Source: Streptomyces antimicrobicus
Lineage (GTDB): Bacteria; Actinomycetota; Actinomycetes; Streptomycetales; Streptomycetaceae
Reading direction: 5' to 3'
Assembly (NCBI RefSeq): GCF_020532625.1
Contig: NZ_JAJAUY010000017.1
Coordinates: 1-64,000, forward strand
DNA length: 64,000 nt
Made by a program: the position numbers and the translations under genes. Below the pieces are notes generated by a model that ran no database searches, was not told the DNA's origin, and saw only the letters and a program-made list of their open reading frames with translations. Positions 44,118-52,426 of this stretch are shown one piece after another. Positions within the stretch are counted from its first letter, which is position 1. The number at the start of each line of letters is the position of its first letter.

Positions 44118-45566
44118 ATGCACCCCTCGCTCGCCGACGACCTGGCCCGCCTGCCCGAACTCCTCGCCGCCACCCTCCGGCAGGCCACGCAGGCCCTGCA
44201 CACGCTGGACACCCGCCCGGTGGTCCCCCGCCCGGACACCCCGGCCGAGCCCGGCCGGGTCGAGCCCGCCCCGGCCGAGCCCGCCCCGACCGGCCCCGCT
44301 CCCGTCGGCCCCGCCCGCCTGCCCCGCCACGGCGCCGGCCTGGGGCAGGCCCTGGAGGAGTTCGCCCGGGACTGGGCGCCGCGGTTCTCGGCCTCCGCCG
44401 GGCCCCGGTACCTCGGCTTCGTCACCGGCGGAGTCACCCCCGCCGCCCTCGCCGGGGACTGGCTGACCGCCGTGCACGACCAGAACTCCAACTCCGCCCT
44501 CGACCCCGCCGGCCAGGACCTCGAACGCGAGACCGCGGCCTGGCTCCGCGAGCTCTTCGGCCTCGGCCCCCACCACGCCGGGACCTTCGTCAGCGGCGCC
44601 ACCATGTCCAACACCACCGGCCTCGCCGTCGCCCGCGAATGGCTCGGCGAACGCCTCGGCGTCTCCCCGGCCGAGCACGGCGCGGCCGCCCTCGGCCCGG
44701 TCCGCGTCCTGTCCGGCGCCCCGCACTCCTCCGTCGCCAAGGCCCTGTCCGTCCTGGGCCTCGGCCGCGACGCCCTCGTACCGGTGCCCACGCTGCCCGG
44801 CCGCGAGGCCGTCGACCCCGCCGCCCTCGACCGGGCCCTGGCCGAGGCGCCCGGCCCCGCCGTGGTCGTCGCCAACGCCGGCACCGTCAACACCGTCGAC
44901 TTCGACGACCTCCGCGCCGTCGCCGCCCTGCGCGAGCGGCACGACTTCTGGCTGCACACCGACGCCGCCTTCGGCGCCTTCGCCGCCCTCTCCCCGGCCC
45001 ACGCCCACCTCACCGCCGGCCTCGACGAGGCCGACTCCGTCTGCGTGGACCTGCACAAGTGGCTCAACGTGCCCTACGACAGCGCCGTGCTGTTCACCCG
45101 CCGCCAGGACCTCCAGGCCCGCGTCTTCGCCAACGCCGCCGCCTACCTCGGCCCGCTCGGCCCCCGCCCGGACCTGGTCCACCTCACCCCCGAGAACTCC
45201 CACCGGCTGCGCGCCCTGGCCGCCTGGTTCACCCTGCGCGCCTACGGCGGCGCCGGCCACCGGGAGATCGTCGAACGCGACATCGCCTGCGCCCGGGCCC
45301 TCGGCGAGGAACTCGCCGCCGACCCCGCCTTCCGCCTCCTCGCCCCGGTCCGCCTGAACGTCGTCTGCTTCACCCTCGCCGACACCCCGACCCCCGAGCG
45401 GCTGGCCGCCCTGCGCACCGCCGCGGCCGACGAGGTCTTCGTCACCCCGACCGTCCTCGCGGGAACCCCCGCCCTGCGCGCCGCGTTCTCCAACTGGCGT
45501 ACCACGCCCGCGGACGTACGCCGGGCCGCCGAGGCCCTCCGCACCGCGGCAAGGGGGATCGCATGA
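44118..45566 (+). CDS. group II pyridoxal-dependent decarboxylase-like enzyme
   Basis: A 482-residue fold-type I PLP enzyme. The N-terminal region has a Pro/Ala-rich low-complexity insert (about 45-70) not usual in the family. The PLP signature is present: GTFVSGATMSNTTGL, the HTDAAFGAF Asp/Ala pair, and the Schiff-base Lys in DLHKWLNVPYD. Likely substrates are amino acids such as aspartate, glutamate, aromatic residues or diaminobutyrate; the sequence does not decide, and an aminotransferase activity cannot be excluded. It shares an ATGA overlap with the following HD-domain gene, so the two are co-translated. No Shine-Dalgarno; probably leaderless. Confidence 0.83.
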   Translation: MHPSLADDLARLPELLAATLRQATQALHTLDTRPVVPRPDTPAEPGRVEPAPAEPAPTGPAPVGPARLPRHGAGLGQALEEFARDWAPRFSASAGPRYLGFVTGGVTPAALAGDWLTAVHDQNSNSALDPAGQDLERETAAWLRELFGLGPHHAGTFVSGATMSNTTGLAVAREWLGERLGVSPAEHGAAALGPVRVLSGAPHSSVAKALSVLGLGRDALVPVPTLPGREAVDPAALDRALAEAPGPAVVVANAGTVNTVDFDDLRAVAALRERHDFWLHTDAAFGAFAALSPAHAHLTAGLDEADSVCVDLHKWLNVPYDSAVLFTRRQDLQARVFANAAAYLGPLGPRPDLVHLTPENSHRLRALAAWFTLRAYGGAGHREIVERDIACARALGEELAADPAFRLLAPVRLNVVCFTLADTPTPERLAALRTAAADEVFVTPTVLAGTPALRAAFSNWRTTPADVRRAAEALRTAARGIA

Positions 45567-46063
45567 CGCCGCAACCGCCATCGCCGGAGCTGACCCTCGC
45601 CGAGGTCGAGGCGCTCGCCCGCGCCGCCCACGCCGGGCAGACCGACAAGGCCGGCCGTCCGTACGCCGAACACCTGGCCGCCGTCGCCGACGGCGTCCGC
45701 GCCCGCGGCGGCAGCGCCGAGCAGCAGGCCGCCGCCTGGCTCCACGACGCCGTCGAGGACGACGCCCTGAGCCGGGCCTGGCTGGATCGCGCCGCTCTGC
45801 CGCAGTCGGTCAAGGACATGGTCCTGGCGGTCACCAAGCGCCCCGGCGAGCCCGTGGAGGAGTACGCGGCCCGCATCCTGGCCACCCCCGGCGCCCTCCT
45901 GGTCAAGGAGGCCGACCTCGCGCACAACGCCGACCCCGCCCGCCTCGCCGTCCTCGACGCCCCCACCAGGGACCGGCTGTCCGCCAAGTACGCCTACGTC
46001 CGCTCGCTCCTGGGCCTTGCGAATCCACCGAGTTGGCAGCAAACGCCGTCACGGGACGGGTAG
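45563..46063 (+). CDS. small HD-domain protein, alarmone-hydrolase-like
   Basis: A 166-residue HD-domain protein. The metal residues follow the RelA/SpoT hydrolase pattern: a His in ARAAHAGQTDKAGRPYAEH, the HD pair followed by ED in AAWLHDAVEDD, and a later Asp/Asn in EADLAHNADP. This is the architecture of small alarmone hydrolases (Mesh1-like), which split (p)ppGpp, but without the synthetase and ACT domains of Rel. Its start overlaps the decarboxylase stop (ATGA). Activity on alarmones is inferred; a different nucleotide is possible. Confidence 0.78.
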   Translation: MTPQPPSPELTLAEVEALARAAHAGQTDKAGRPYAEHLAAVADGVRARGGSAEQQAAAWLHDAVEDDALSRAWLDRAALPQSVKDMVLAVTKRPGEPVEEYAARILATPGALLVKEADLAHNADPARLAVLDAPTRDRLSAKYAYVRSLLGLANPPSWQQTPSRDG

Positions 46064-46154
46064 CGGGGGCCTGTTGGTGGCACGATGGTCCATGTGGGGG
46101 TGCGCACGGCCGTGCCCCGGGCCGACCAGGGGACGACCGAAGGTGTGATCAGAA

Positions 46155-46349
46155 GTGGCCATTTCGCTGTCAGTGGTGGTTCTGTTGGCGATCATCATGG
46201 TGGTGCTGATCCGCGGCAACCACCTCAAGGCGGGCCCCGCCATCGTCGCGGTCCTCTTCGGGTTCTTCCTGGCCTCCAGCTCCATCGCCCCGGACGTCAA
46301 CCGCTTCCTGAACTCCCTGGCGGACACCATCGCCGGCATCAAGCTCTGA
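46155..46349 (+). CDS. small conserved membrane protein
   Basis: A 64-residue protein with two hydrophobic helices: about 4-20 (LSVVVLLAIIMVVLI) and 28-43 (AIVAVLFGFFLASSS), the second followed by a short soluble tail (PDVNRFLNSLADTIAG). No known family is recognised. The GTG has no good Shine-Dalgarno; the 91-base gap before it may hold a promoter. A hairpin follows. Confidence 0.7.
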   Translation: MAISLSVVVLLAIIMVVLIRGNHLKAGPAIVAVLFGFFLASSSIAPDVNRFLNSLADTIAGIKL

Positions 46350-46366
46350 ACCGACCCCGGAAACGC

Positions 46367-46409
46367 CTCAGGGCCAGGCGGAGGAATCGTCCTCCGACCT
46401 GGCCCTGAG
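46367..46409 (+). terminator. hairpin terminator before tRNA-Gly
   Basis: CTCAGGGCCAGG (46367-46378) pairs with CCTGGCCCTGAG (46398-46409), extended by GGAGGA/TCCTCC with a small internal loop. It ends the small membrane-protein transcript. Confidence 0.75.
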
Positions 46410-46417
46410 CCATGAAG

Positions 46418-46488
46418 AGCGGGCGACGGGAATCGAACCCGCGTAGCTAGTTTGGAAGACTAGGGCTCTACCATTGAGCTACGCCCGC
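46418..46488 (-). tRNA. tRNA-Gly (anticodon TCC)
   Basis: A 71-base cloverleaf on the minus strand: acceptor GCGGGCG/CGCCCGC, T-arm GGTTCGATTCC, anticodon stem CTAGT around the TCC loop. U is the discriminator base. CCA is not encoded. Confidence 0.95.
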
Positions 46489-46648
46489 ACAGCGGTGCCG
46501 CAGGCCGGTGACCGGCGGTGGCACGGACAGCATCCTAGCGGGTCGGGCCGGGGGGTCGCACACCCCTTTCGGCGGGGTCGGGGCGCGGGTGCGGGAAAAC
46601 CAGGGGCGTCGGACGGTCTCCGGGCATGTACCCTACGTGTCGCACCGA

Positions 46649-46725
46649 CGGGGTGTGGCGCAGCTTGGTAGCGCGTCCGCTTTGGGAGCGGAAGGTCGTC
46701 GGTTCGAATCCGGCCACCCCGACCA
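46649..46725 (+). tRNA. tRNA-Pro (anticodon TGG)
   Basis: A 77-base gene on the plus strand including an encoded CCA. Acceptor CGGGGTG/CACCCCG, anticodon loop TTTGGGA (TGG) and T-arm GGTTCGAATCC are all clear. A TACCCT -10-like element lies about 20 bases upstream. Confidence 0.95.
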
Positions 46726-46748
46726 GCACCACCACCGCGATGATCGCG

Positions 46749-46785
46749 TTGTGGGCTGCTTCCCGCTTGCGGTTACTATGCAAGC
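46749..46785 (+). promoter_or_regulatory. candidate tig promoter with a small palindrome
   Basis: TTGTGG (46749-46754) and TACTAT (46774-46779) are 19 bases apart. GCTTGC (46765-46770) and GCAAGC (46780-46785) form an inverted repeat around the -10. Confidence 0.4.
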
Positions 46786-46884
46786 TGCGTGCCCGTGTGT
46801 CTGATGTACCGGGCCCGATCCGCTGAGTCGCTGAACATGCAGCGCCAGCAGAACCCCAGAAGTCAGCCACAAGGAGACCGAACC

Positions 46885-48273
46885 GTGAAGAGCGCCGTGG
46901 AGACCCTGAACCCGACTCGGGTTCGGCTCACTGTCGAGGTGCCCTTCGAGGAGCTCAAGGACAGCCTCGACGCGGCGTACAAGAAGATCAACCAGCAGGT
47001 CACGGTCAAGGGCTTCCGCAAGGGCAAGATCCCGGCCCGGGTCATCGACCAGCGCTTCGGGCGCGGTGCCGTGCTGGAGGAGGCCGTCAACGACGCGCTC
47101 CCGAAGTTCTACACCGCCGCGGTCAACGAGGCCGAGCTGAACCCGCTGGGCCAGCCCGACGTCGACATCACGGAGCTGAAGGACGGCGAGACGCTGAACT
47201 TCACCGCCGAGGTCGACGTCCGCCCGACCATCGAGATCCCGGACTACTCCGGCATCGAGGTCGAGGTCGACGCCGTCGAGGTCTCCGACGAGGACGTGGA
47301 GAAGTCGGTCGAGCAGCTGCGCAACCGCTTCGCCTCCACCAACGTCGTCGAGCGCGCCGCCCAGGACGGCGACGTCGTCTCGGTCGACCTGGAGGCCAAG
47401 GTCGACGGCGAGGTCCTGCCGGACGGTGTCGCCAGCGACGTCTCCTACACCATCGGCTCGGGCGAGCTGCTGGACGGCATCGACGAGGCCGTCAAGGGCC
47501 TGGAGGCCGGCGGCGAGGCCACCTTCACCTCGCAGCTCAAGGGCGGCTCCGCCGCGGGCAAGGACGCCGAGGTCACCGTCAAGGTCACCAAGGTCTCCGC
47601 CCGTGAGCTGCCGGCCCTGGACGACGAGTTCGCCCAGATGGCCAGCGAGTTCGACACCCTCGAGGAGCTGAAGGCCGACAGCCGCAAGCGCCTGGAGAAC
47701 ATGAAGCAGTACGACCAGGCCACCCAGGCCCAGGAGCGCGTGCTGGAGAAGTTCATCGAGCTCGCCGAGATCCCGGTCCCCGAGAAGCTGCTCGAGGACG
47801 AGATCAACACCCGCAAGCACAACCTGGAGCACCACCAGCTCGGCCAGATGGGCCTGACCCTCGAGAAGTACCTCGAGTTCCAGGGCAAGACGGTCGAGGA
47901 GTTCGAGGCCGAGACCCGCGAGCAGGCGATCAAGGGCATCAAGACCCAGTTCCTCCTGGACGAGCTCGTCAACAAGGAGAAGCTGAACGTCAACCAGGAG
48001 GAGCTCACCGAGCACCTCATGCGCCGCGCCGCCTCCTCCGGCATGTCCCCCGACCAGTTCGCCCAGGCGGTCGTCGAGGGCGGCCAGGTCCCGATGCTGG
48101 TCGGCGAGGTCGCCCGCGGCAAGGCGCTCGCGCTGGTCGTCGAGGCCGCCAAGGTCGTCGACACCAACGGTGAGGTCGTGGACCTGTCCGACGAGGACGA
48201 GGAGCAGGCCGCCGAGACCGCCGAGGCGGCCGTCGAGGGCGACGCCGAGGCCAAGGCCGACGAGGCCAAGTAA
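46885..48273 (+). CDS. tig: trigger factor, ribosome-associated chaperone
   Basis: A 462-residue trigger factor that folds nascent chains at the ribosome exit and has peptidyl-prolyl isomerase activity. The ribosome-docking GFRKGK motif is at residues 43-48. The FKBP-type domain (about 150-240) and the helical C-terminal domain follow. The last 30 residues are strongly acidic (Glu/Ala/Asp). The GTG start has AAGGAG (46871-46876). Its position before clpP1-clpP2-clpX matches the usual bacterial order, but a hairpin and a ClgR-type promoter separate it from clpP1. Confidence 0.96.
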   Translation: MKSAVETLNPTRVRLTVEVPFEELKDSLDAAYKKINQQVTVKGFRKGKIPARVIDQRFGRGAVLEEAVNDALPKFYTAAVNEAELNPLGQPDVDITELKDGETLNFTAEVDVRPTIEIPDYSGIEVEVDAVEVSDEDVEKSVEQLRNRFASTNVVERAAQDGDVVSVDLEAKVDGEVLPDGVASDVSYTIGSGELLDGIDEAVKGLEAGGEATFTSQLKGGSAAGKDAEVTVKVTKVSARELPALDDEFAQMASEFDTLEELKADSRKRLENMKQYDQATQAQERVLEKFIELAEIPVPEKLLEDEINTRKHNLEHHQLGQMGLTLEKYLEFQGKTVEEFEAETREQAIKGIKTQFLLDELVNKEKLNVNQEELTEHLMRRAASSGMSPDQFAQAVVEGGQVPMLVGEVARGKALALVVEAAKVVDTNGEVVDLSDEDEEQAAETAEAAVEGDAEAKADEAK

Positions 48274-48306
48274 GCCCCGTACGGCCCCCGCAGGGCCGTG
48301 GGCGAG

Positions 48307-48333
48307 GGCCCGGACGCGCATGCGTCCGGGCCT
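48307..48333 (+). terminator. hairpin terminator of tig
   Basis: GGCCCGGACGC (48307-48317) and its complement (48322-48332) with a 4-base loop, just after the tig stop. Confidence 0.7.
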
Positions 48334-48379
48334 TCGTCGTACGCCCTGCGGGGCGCCGGTTCCCGCCGCCGGTACCTTG

Positions 48380-48393
48380 CGCTCCGAGCGAAC
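48380..48393 (+). promoter_or_regulatory. ClgR box of the clpP1-clpP2 operon
   Basis: CGC-TCCGA-GCGAAC; its reverse complement GTTCGC-N5-GCG is the published ClgR consensus from Streptomyces. It is 124-137 bases before clpP1, and a -10-like TAGGGT lies at 48432-48437. Confidence 0.75.
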
Positions 48394-48439
48394 AGTTCGG
48401 GAAGCGGGATGGCGTTGTCCGACCTGCGCGTTAGGGTCC

Positions 48440-48520
48440 ATGAATACGAGGGCACTGCCCTCCGAACGAGACGCTGAGACGGCACGTGAAGCCGTCGGAG
48501 ACGAGCAGGTGGATACGTGA
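48440..48520 (+). CDS. possible 26-codon upstream ORF overlapping clpP1
   Basis: An ATG at 48440 opens a 26-codon frame whose TGA overlaps the clpP1 GTG start (GTGA). This geometry could couple translation. However, the TAGGGT hexamer ends only two bases before its ATG, so it may lie outside the transcript from that promoter. Confidence 0.25.
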   Translation: MNTRALPSERDAETAREAVGDEQVDT

Positions 48521-49131
48521 CGAATCTGAAGCCTTACGCGGGTGAGCCGTCCATCGGTGGCGGCCTCGGCGACCACGTCTACAACCGGCTGCTCAACGAG
48601 CGGATCGTCTTCCTCGGCCAGCAGGTCGACGACGACATCGCCAACAAGATCACGGCGCAGCTCCTCCTCCTGGCCGCAGACCCGGAGAAGGACATCTACC
48701 TGTACATCAACAGCCCCGGTGGCTCCGTGACGGCCGGCATGGCGATCTACGACACCATGCAGTTCATCCCGAACGACGTGGTCACCATCGGCATCGGCAT
48801 GGCGGCCTCCATGGGCCAGTTCCTGCTGACCGGTGGCACCCCCGGCAAGCGCTTCGCGCTGCCGAACACCGACATCCTGATGCACCAGGGTTCCGCCGGC
48901 ATCGGCGGTACGGCCTCGGACATCAAGATCCAGGCCCAGTACCTGCTGCGCACCAAGCAGCGGATGGCCGAGATCACGGCGCACCACTCCGGTCAGACCG
49001 TCGAGACGATCATCCGCGACGGCGACCGCGACCGCTGGTTCACCGCCGAGGAGGCCAAGGACTACGGCCTGATCGACGAGATCATCTCGGCCGCGTCCCT
49101 CGTCCCGGGCGGCGGCGGCACCGGGGCCTGA
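48517..49131 (+). CDS. clpP1: ClpP1 proteolytic subunit
   Basis: A 204-residue ClpP serine protease subunit with catalytic Ser98 (GMAASMGQF), His123 (LMHQGSAG) and Asp172 (DGDRDRWFT). It forms the barrel of the Clp protease together with ClpP2, and ClpX or ClpC feeds in substrates. In Streptomyces this pair is activated by ClgR, and a clear ClgR box lies upstream. The GTG start is preceded by a poor Shine-Dalgarno; an upstream frame overlaps it. ClpP2 follows 48 bases downstream in the same operon. Confidence 0.96.
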   Translation: MTNLKPYAGEPSIGGGLGDHVYNRLLNERIVFLGQQVDDDIANKITAQLLLLAADPEKDIYLYINSPGGSVTAGMAIYDTMQFIPNDVVTIGIGMAASMGQFLLTGGTPGKRFALPNTDILMHQGSAGIGGTASDIKIQAQYLLRTKQRMAEITAHHSGQTVETIIRDGDRDRWFTAEEAKDYGLIDEIISAASLVPGGGGTGA

Positions 49132-49179
49132 GCCCCCGGACCGTACCCGGACAGCCCCAGCCCGCAGAACGCCACCAGG

Positions 49180-49866
49180 ATGGTGAACACCCAGATGCAC
49201 CAGATGCACCCGATGCAGAACAACCTCTCCGCGAGCGGCCTGTACACCGGCGCCCCGGTCGACAACCGCTACGTCGTCCCGCGCTTCGTGGAGCGCACCT
49301 CGCAGGGCGTGCGCGAGTACGACCCGTACGCGAAGCTGTTCGAGGAGCGCGTGATCTTCCTCGGTGTCCAGATCGACGACGCGTCGGCCAACGACGTCAT
49401 GGCGCAGCTGCTGTGCCTGGAGTCGATGGACCCGGACCGCGACATCTCGATCTACATCAACAGCCCCGGTGGTTCCTTCACCGCGCTGACGGCCATCTAC
49501 GACACGATGCAGTTCGTGAAGCCCGACATCCAGACGGTCTGCATGGGCCAGGCGGCCTCCGCCGCCGCCGTCCTGCTGGCCGCCGGTACGCCGGGCAAGC
49601 GGATGGCCCTGCCGAACGCGCGCGTGCTCATCCACCAGCCGTCCGGCGGCACCGGCCGGGAGCAGCTCTCCGACCTGGAGATCGCGGCCAACGAGATCCT
49701 GCGCATGCGTGAGCAGCTGGAGACCATGCTGGCCAAGCACTCGACCACGCCGATCGAGAAGATCCGCGAGGACATCGAGCGCGACAAGATCCTGACGGCC
49801 GAGGACGCGCTCCAGTACGGCCTGATCGACCAGATCATCTCCACCCGGAAGATGAACGCGGCCTGA
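49180..49866 (+). CDS. clpP2: ClpP2 proteolytic subunit
   Basis: A 228-residue ClpP paralogue with Ser127 ([10 protein letters not shown]), His152 (LIHQPSGG) and Asp202 (IERDKILT). It has a longer N-terminus than ClpP1 (Met/His/Gln-rich, [15 protein letters not shown]), which is likely processed off. Actinobacterial ClpP1 and ClpP2 assemble as hetero-tetradecamers. The first ATG is assumed, as is common; internal Met codons at positions 6, 9 and 12 are alternatives. A hairpin separates it from clpX. Confidence 0.96.
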   Translation: MVNTQMHQMHPMQNNLSASGLYTGAPVDNRYVVPRFVERTSQGVREYDPYAKLFEERVIFLGVQIDDASANDVMAQLLCLESMDPDRDISIYINSPGGSFTALTAIYDTMQFVKPDIQTVCMGQAASAAAVLLAAGTPGKRMALPNARVLIHQPSGGTGREQLSDLEIAANEILRMREQLETMLAKHSTTPIEKIREDIERDKILTAEDALQYGLIDQIISTRKMNAA

Positions 49867-49874
49867 TACTTGCA

Positions 49875-49897
49875 CGGGGCCCCTCAGCGGGGCCCCG
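49875..49897 (+). terminator. hairpin between clpP2 and clpX
   Basis: CGGGGCCCC-TCAGC-GGGGCCCCG, a 9-bp stem and 5-base loop starting 9 bases after the clpP2 stop. A possible -10 (GACTAT, 49911-49916) follows, suggesting clpX is transcribed mainly on its own. Confidence 0.6.
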
Positions 49898-49969
49898 GCA
49901 AGGTACCGTCGACTATGAGGCACCAGGAGCGCTGAACCAGGCGTCTCCCAGGCGAAGGGGAAGCACCTC

Positions 49970-51259
49970 GTGGCACCACGCATCGGTGACGGCGGCGACC
50001 TGCTCAAGTGCTCGTTCTGCGGGAAGAGCCAGAAGCAGGTGAAGAAGCTCATCGCAGGACCCGGCGTGTACATCTGCGACGAGTGCATCGATCTCTGCAA
50101 CGAGATCATCGAGGAGGAGCTCGCCGAGACGAGCGAGGTGCGCTGGGAAGAGCTTCCCAAGCCCCGCGAGATCTACGAGTTCCTGGAGAGCTACGTCGTC
50201 GGCCAGGAGCCGGCCAAGAAGGCGCTCTCCGTCGCGGTCTACAACCACTACAAGCGCGTCCAGGCCGGCGAGAACGGCGGTGCGCAGGGCCGGGACGACG
50301 CGATCGAGCTCGCGAAGTCCAACATCCTGCTGCTGGGCCCCACGGGCTCCGGCAAGACCCTCCTCGCCCAGACCCTGGCGCGGATGCTCAACGTCCCGTT
50401 CGCCATCGCCGACGCGACCGCGCTCACCGAGGCCGGGTACGTCGGCGAGGACGTCGAGAACATCCTGCTCAAGCTGATCCAGGCGGCCGACTACGACGTC
50501 AAGAAGGCCGAGACCGGGATCATCTACATCGACGAGATCGACAAGGTCGCGCGCAAGAGCGAGAACCCGTCGATCACGCGCGACGTGAGCGGTGAGGGCG
50601 TCCAGCAGGCCCTGCTGAAGATCCTGGAGGGCACGACCGCGTCGGTGCCGCCGCAGGGCGGGCGCAAGCACCCGCACCAGGAGTTCATCCAGATCGACAC
50701 GACGAACGTCCTGTTCATCGTGGGTGGTGCCTTCGCGGGCCTGGAGAAGATCATCGAGGCGCGGGCCGGTGCCAAGGGCATCGGCTTCGGGGCCACGATC
50801 CGCTCGAAGCGGGAGATCGAGGCCAGCGACCAGTTCCAGGAGGTCATGCCGGAGGACCTGGTGAAGTTCGGGATGATCCCGGAGTTCATCGGCCGCCTCC
50901 CCGTGATCACCTCGGTCCACAACCTGGACCGCGAGGCCCTGCTGCAGATCCTGGTGGAGCCGCGCAACGCGCTGGTGAAGCAGTACCAGCGGCTGTTCGA
51001 GCTGGACGGCGTCGAGCTGGACTTCGAGCGCGAGGCCCTGGAGGCCATCGCGGACCAGGCGATCCTCCGCCAGACGGGCGCGCGCGGCCTGCGCGCCATC
51101 ATGGAGGAGGTCCTGATGTCGGTGATGTACGAGGTCCCGTCCCGCAAGGACGTGGCCCGCGTGGTCATCACGGCCGACGTGGTCCGCTCGAACGTCAACC
51201 CCACCCTGGTCCCCCGCATCGTCCCGAAGGACCAGGGCCCGCACGAGAAGAGCGCGTAG
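49970..51259 (+). CDS. clpX: ClpX ATPase of the Clp protease
   Basis: A 429-residue AAA+ unfoldase. The N-terminal zinc domain has Cys14, Cys17, Cys36 and Cys39 (CSFC and CDEC). Walker A is at 123-130 (GPTGSGKT) and Walker B is in IIYIDEIDK. The IGF loop that docks on ClpP is recognisable (KGIGFGATI). The GTG start is preceded by AAGGGGAAG, slightly far. It ends at a textbook intrinsic terminator. Confidence 0.96.
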   Translation: MAPRIGDGGDLLKCSFCGKSQKQVKKLIAGPGVYICDECIDLCNEIIEEELAETSEVRWEELPKPREIYEFLESYVVGQEPAKKALSVAVYNHYKRVQAGENGGAQGRDDAIELAKSNILLLGPTGSGKTLLAQTLARMLNVPFAIADATALTEAGYVGEDVENILLKLIQAADYDVKKAETGIIYIDEIDKVARKSENPSITRDVSGEGVQQALLKILEGTTASVPPQGGRKHPHQEFIQIDTTNVLFIVGGAFAGLEKIIEARAGAKGIGFGATIRSKREIEASDQFQEVMPEDLVKFGMIPEFIGRLPVITSVHNLDREALLQILVEPRNALVKQYQRLFELDGVELDFEREALEAIADQAILRQTGARGLRAIMEEVLMSVMYEVPSRKDVARVVITADVVRSNVNPTLVPRIVPKDQGPHEKSA

Positions 51260-51284
51260 CACCGCCTGACTGCCGTACGCAGCC

Positions 51285-51330
51285 AAAGGGGGGAGCCCCG
51301 GCCGATCCGGCCGGGGCTCCCCCCTTTTTT
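51285..51330. terminator. strong bidirectional intrinsic terminator after clpX
   Basis: A perfect 20-bp stem (51285-51304 with 51308-51327) and a 3-base loop, followed by a T-run (51325-51330). The A-run at 51285 gives the opposite strand a T-run too, serving the convergent proline-rich gene. Confidence 0.9.
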
Positions 51331-51344
51331 CGACGCTCCCGGCG

Positions 51345-52298
51345 TCAGGCCTTGACGCGGGTCGTCGCGTAGACCTTCGCGGCGATGGCCGCCACCTCGT
51401 CCAGCGTGGCGCTCGGGGCGCCCAGCAGGAGCTTGGTCGGGTCCACGACGTTGACCGAGGTCAGCGTCGAGAGGTCGCCCATCGCGCACGTGGGGACGGT
51501 GAAGTCCTTCGCGGACGAGCCGGCTGGGGCCGCGCTCTTCGCGCTGGCCTTGATGTTGGCGCACTTCATCGTGGCGCCCGAGAACCCGGCCGGCTTGAAC
51601 TCCAGCGGGCTGCCGACCAGTTCGTACTTGAAACCGCTGGCCTCGGCGGCCTTGTTCTTGCCGACGTTGGCGAAGTAGTTGTCGACGGCCTTGGCGGGGT
51701 CGGCGATCTCGCCGTACAGGCCGTTGACGTTCATCTGCTTGGCCGTCTTCTCGTCCGTCCCGTTGGCGTACTTCGCGGCGACGTTGTGGGCGTTCTTGAC
51801 GCCCATGGCCTCGGCGTTCGTCTTCTGCTCGCCCTCGAAGGCCTTGTCCGTGACGTTGGTCGGGCTCTTCGGGTCCTTCTTGTACTCCGCGATCGCCTCC
51901 GGCATCACCAGCTTGTAGCCCTTGGTGTCCTCGGAGGCCGCGCCGCCGCCGTCGCCCATGAGGTACCACGCGCCGCCGCCGATCACCGCGACGGCCACGA
52001 CCGCCGCGACGATCACCAGGCCCGTCTTCTTCTTCGGCTGCTGCGGGGCCATGCCGTACGGCGGGGCGGGGGGCATGCCGGGCTGGGCCGGGTAGCCGTA
52101 CGACGGCTGCGGCGGGACGCCCGGCTGCTGGGGGTAGCCCGGCGGGGGCGGGGGCGCCTGCTGCGGGTAGCCGTAGCCGGGCTGGGGCGCCGGCTGGCCG
52201 TACGGCGGCGGCGGCTGCTGCCCGTACGGACCGGGCTGCTGGCCCCCGTACGGGCCCGGCTGCTGGCCGCCGTACGGCCCTGGCTGGTTGAAGCTCAT
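51345..52298 (-). CDS. proline-rich single-pass membrane protein
   Basis: A 317-residue protein. The first 90 residues are a cytoplasmic Pro/Gly/Gln/Tyr-rich tail with repeats of GPYGGQQP type. A membrane helix follows (about 94-113, [19 protein letters not shown]), and then an extracellular domain of about 200 residues with two Cys residues (KCANIK and PTCAMGD). It is of the actinobacterial family of Pro-rich N-terminus, one-helix, DUF-type proteins; no function is known. The ATG has AAGGGGGA upstream. Divergent from valS. Confidence 0.75.
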   Translation of the reverse strand: MSFNQPGPYGGQQPGPYGGQQPGPYGQQPPPPYGQPAPQPGYGYPQQAPPPPPGYPQQPGVPPQPSYGYPAQPGMPPAPPYGMAPQQPKKKTGLVIVAAVVAVAVIGGGAWYLMGDGGGAASEDTKGYKLVMPEAIAEYKKDPKSPTNVTDKAFEGEQKTNAEAMGVKNAHNVAAKYANGTDEKTAKQMNVNGLYGEIADPAKAVDNYFANVGKNKAAEASGFKYELVGSPLEFKPAGFSGATMKCANIKASAKSAAPAGSSAKDFTVPTCAMGDLSTLTSVNVVDPTKLLLGAPSATLDEVAAIAAKVYATTRVKA

Positions 52299-52413
52299 TC
52301 CCGCGTCCCCCTTTGAGGTTGCTCATGCGTTCCCCACATCCTGGCGGAAGCCTGGGCCGCGCGGGGCCCCGGGGCCCCGGTACAGCGGTTTCAGTACGGG
52401 ACTGTTACCCCTC

Positions 52414-52419
52414 TAAACT
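52414..52419 (+). promoter_or_regulatory. -10 hexamer of a probable leaderless valS promoter
   Basis: TAAACT ends 7 bases before the valS GTG, and no Shine-Dalgarno lies between them. Confidence 0.5.
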
Positions 52420-52426
52420 GTGCTCC

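Noticed and set aside
43697..45560. Long plus-strand frame running through the DUF4232 and decarboxylase genes in another frame
   Set aside because: Only its last 166 codons (45563-46063) belong to a real gene; the rest is an Arg/Pro-rich shadow.
52320..52426. T-box riboswitch before valS
   Set aside because: The -10 hexamer is 7 bases before the start codon, so there is no leader long enough for a T-box, and no T-box sequence was seen.
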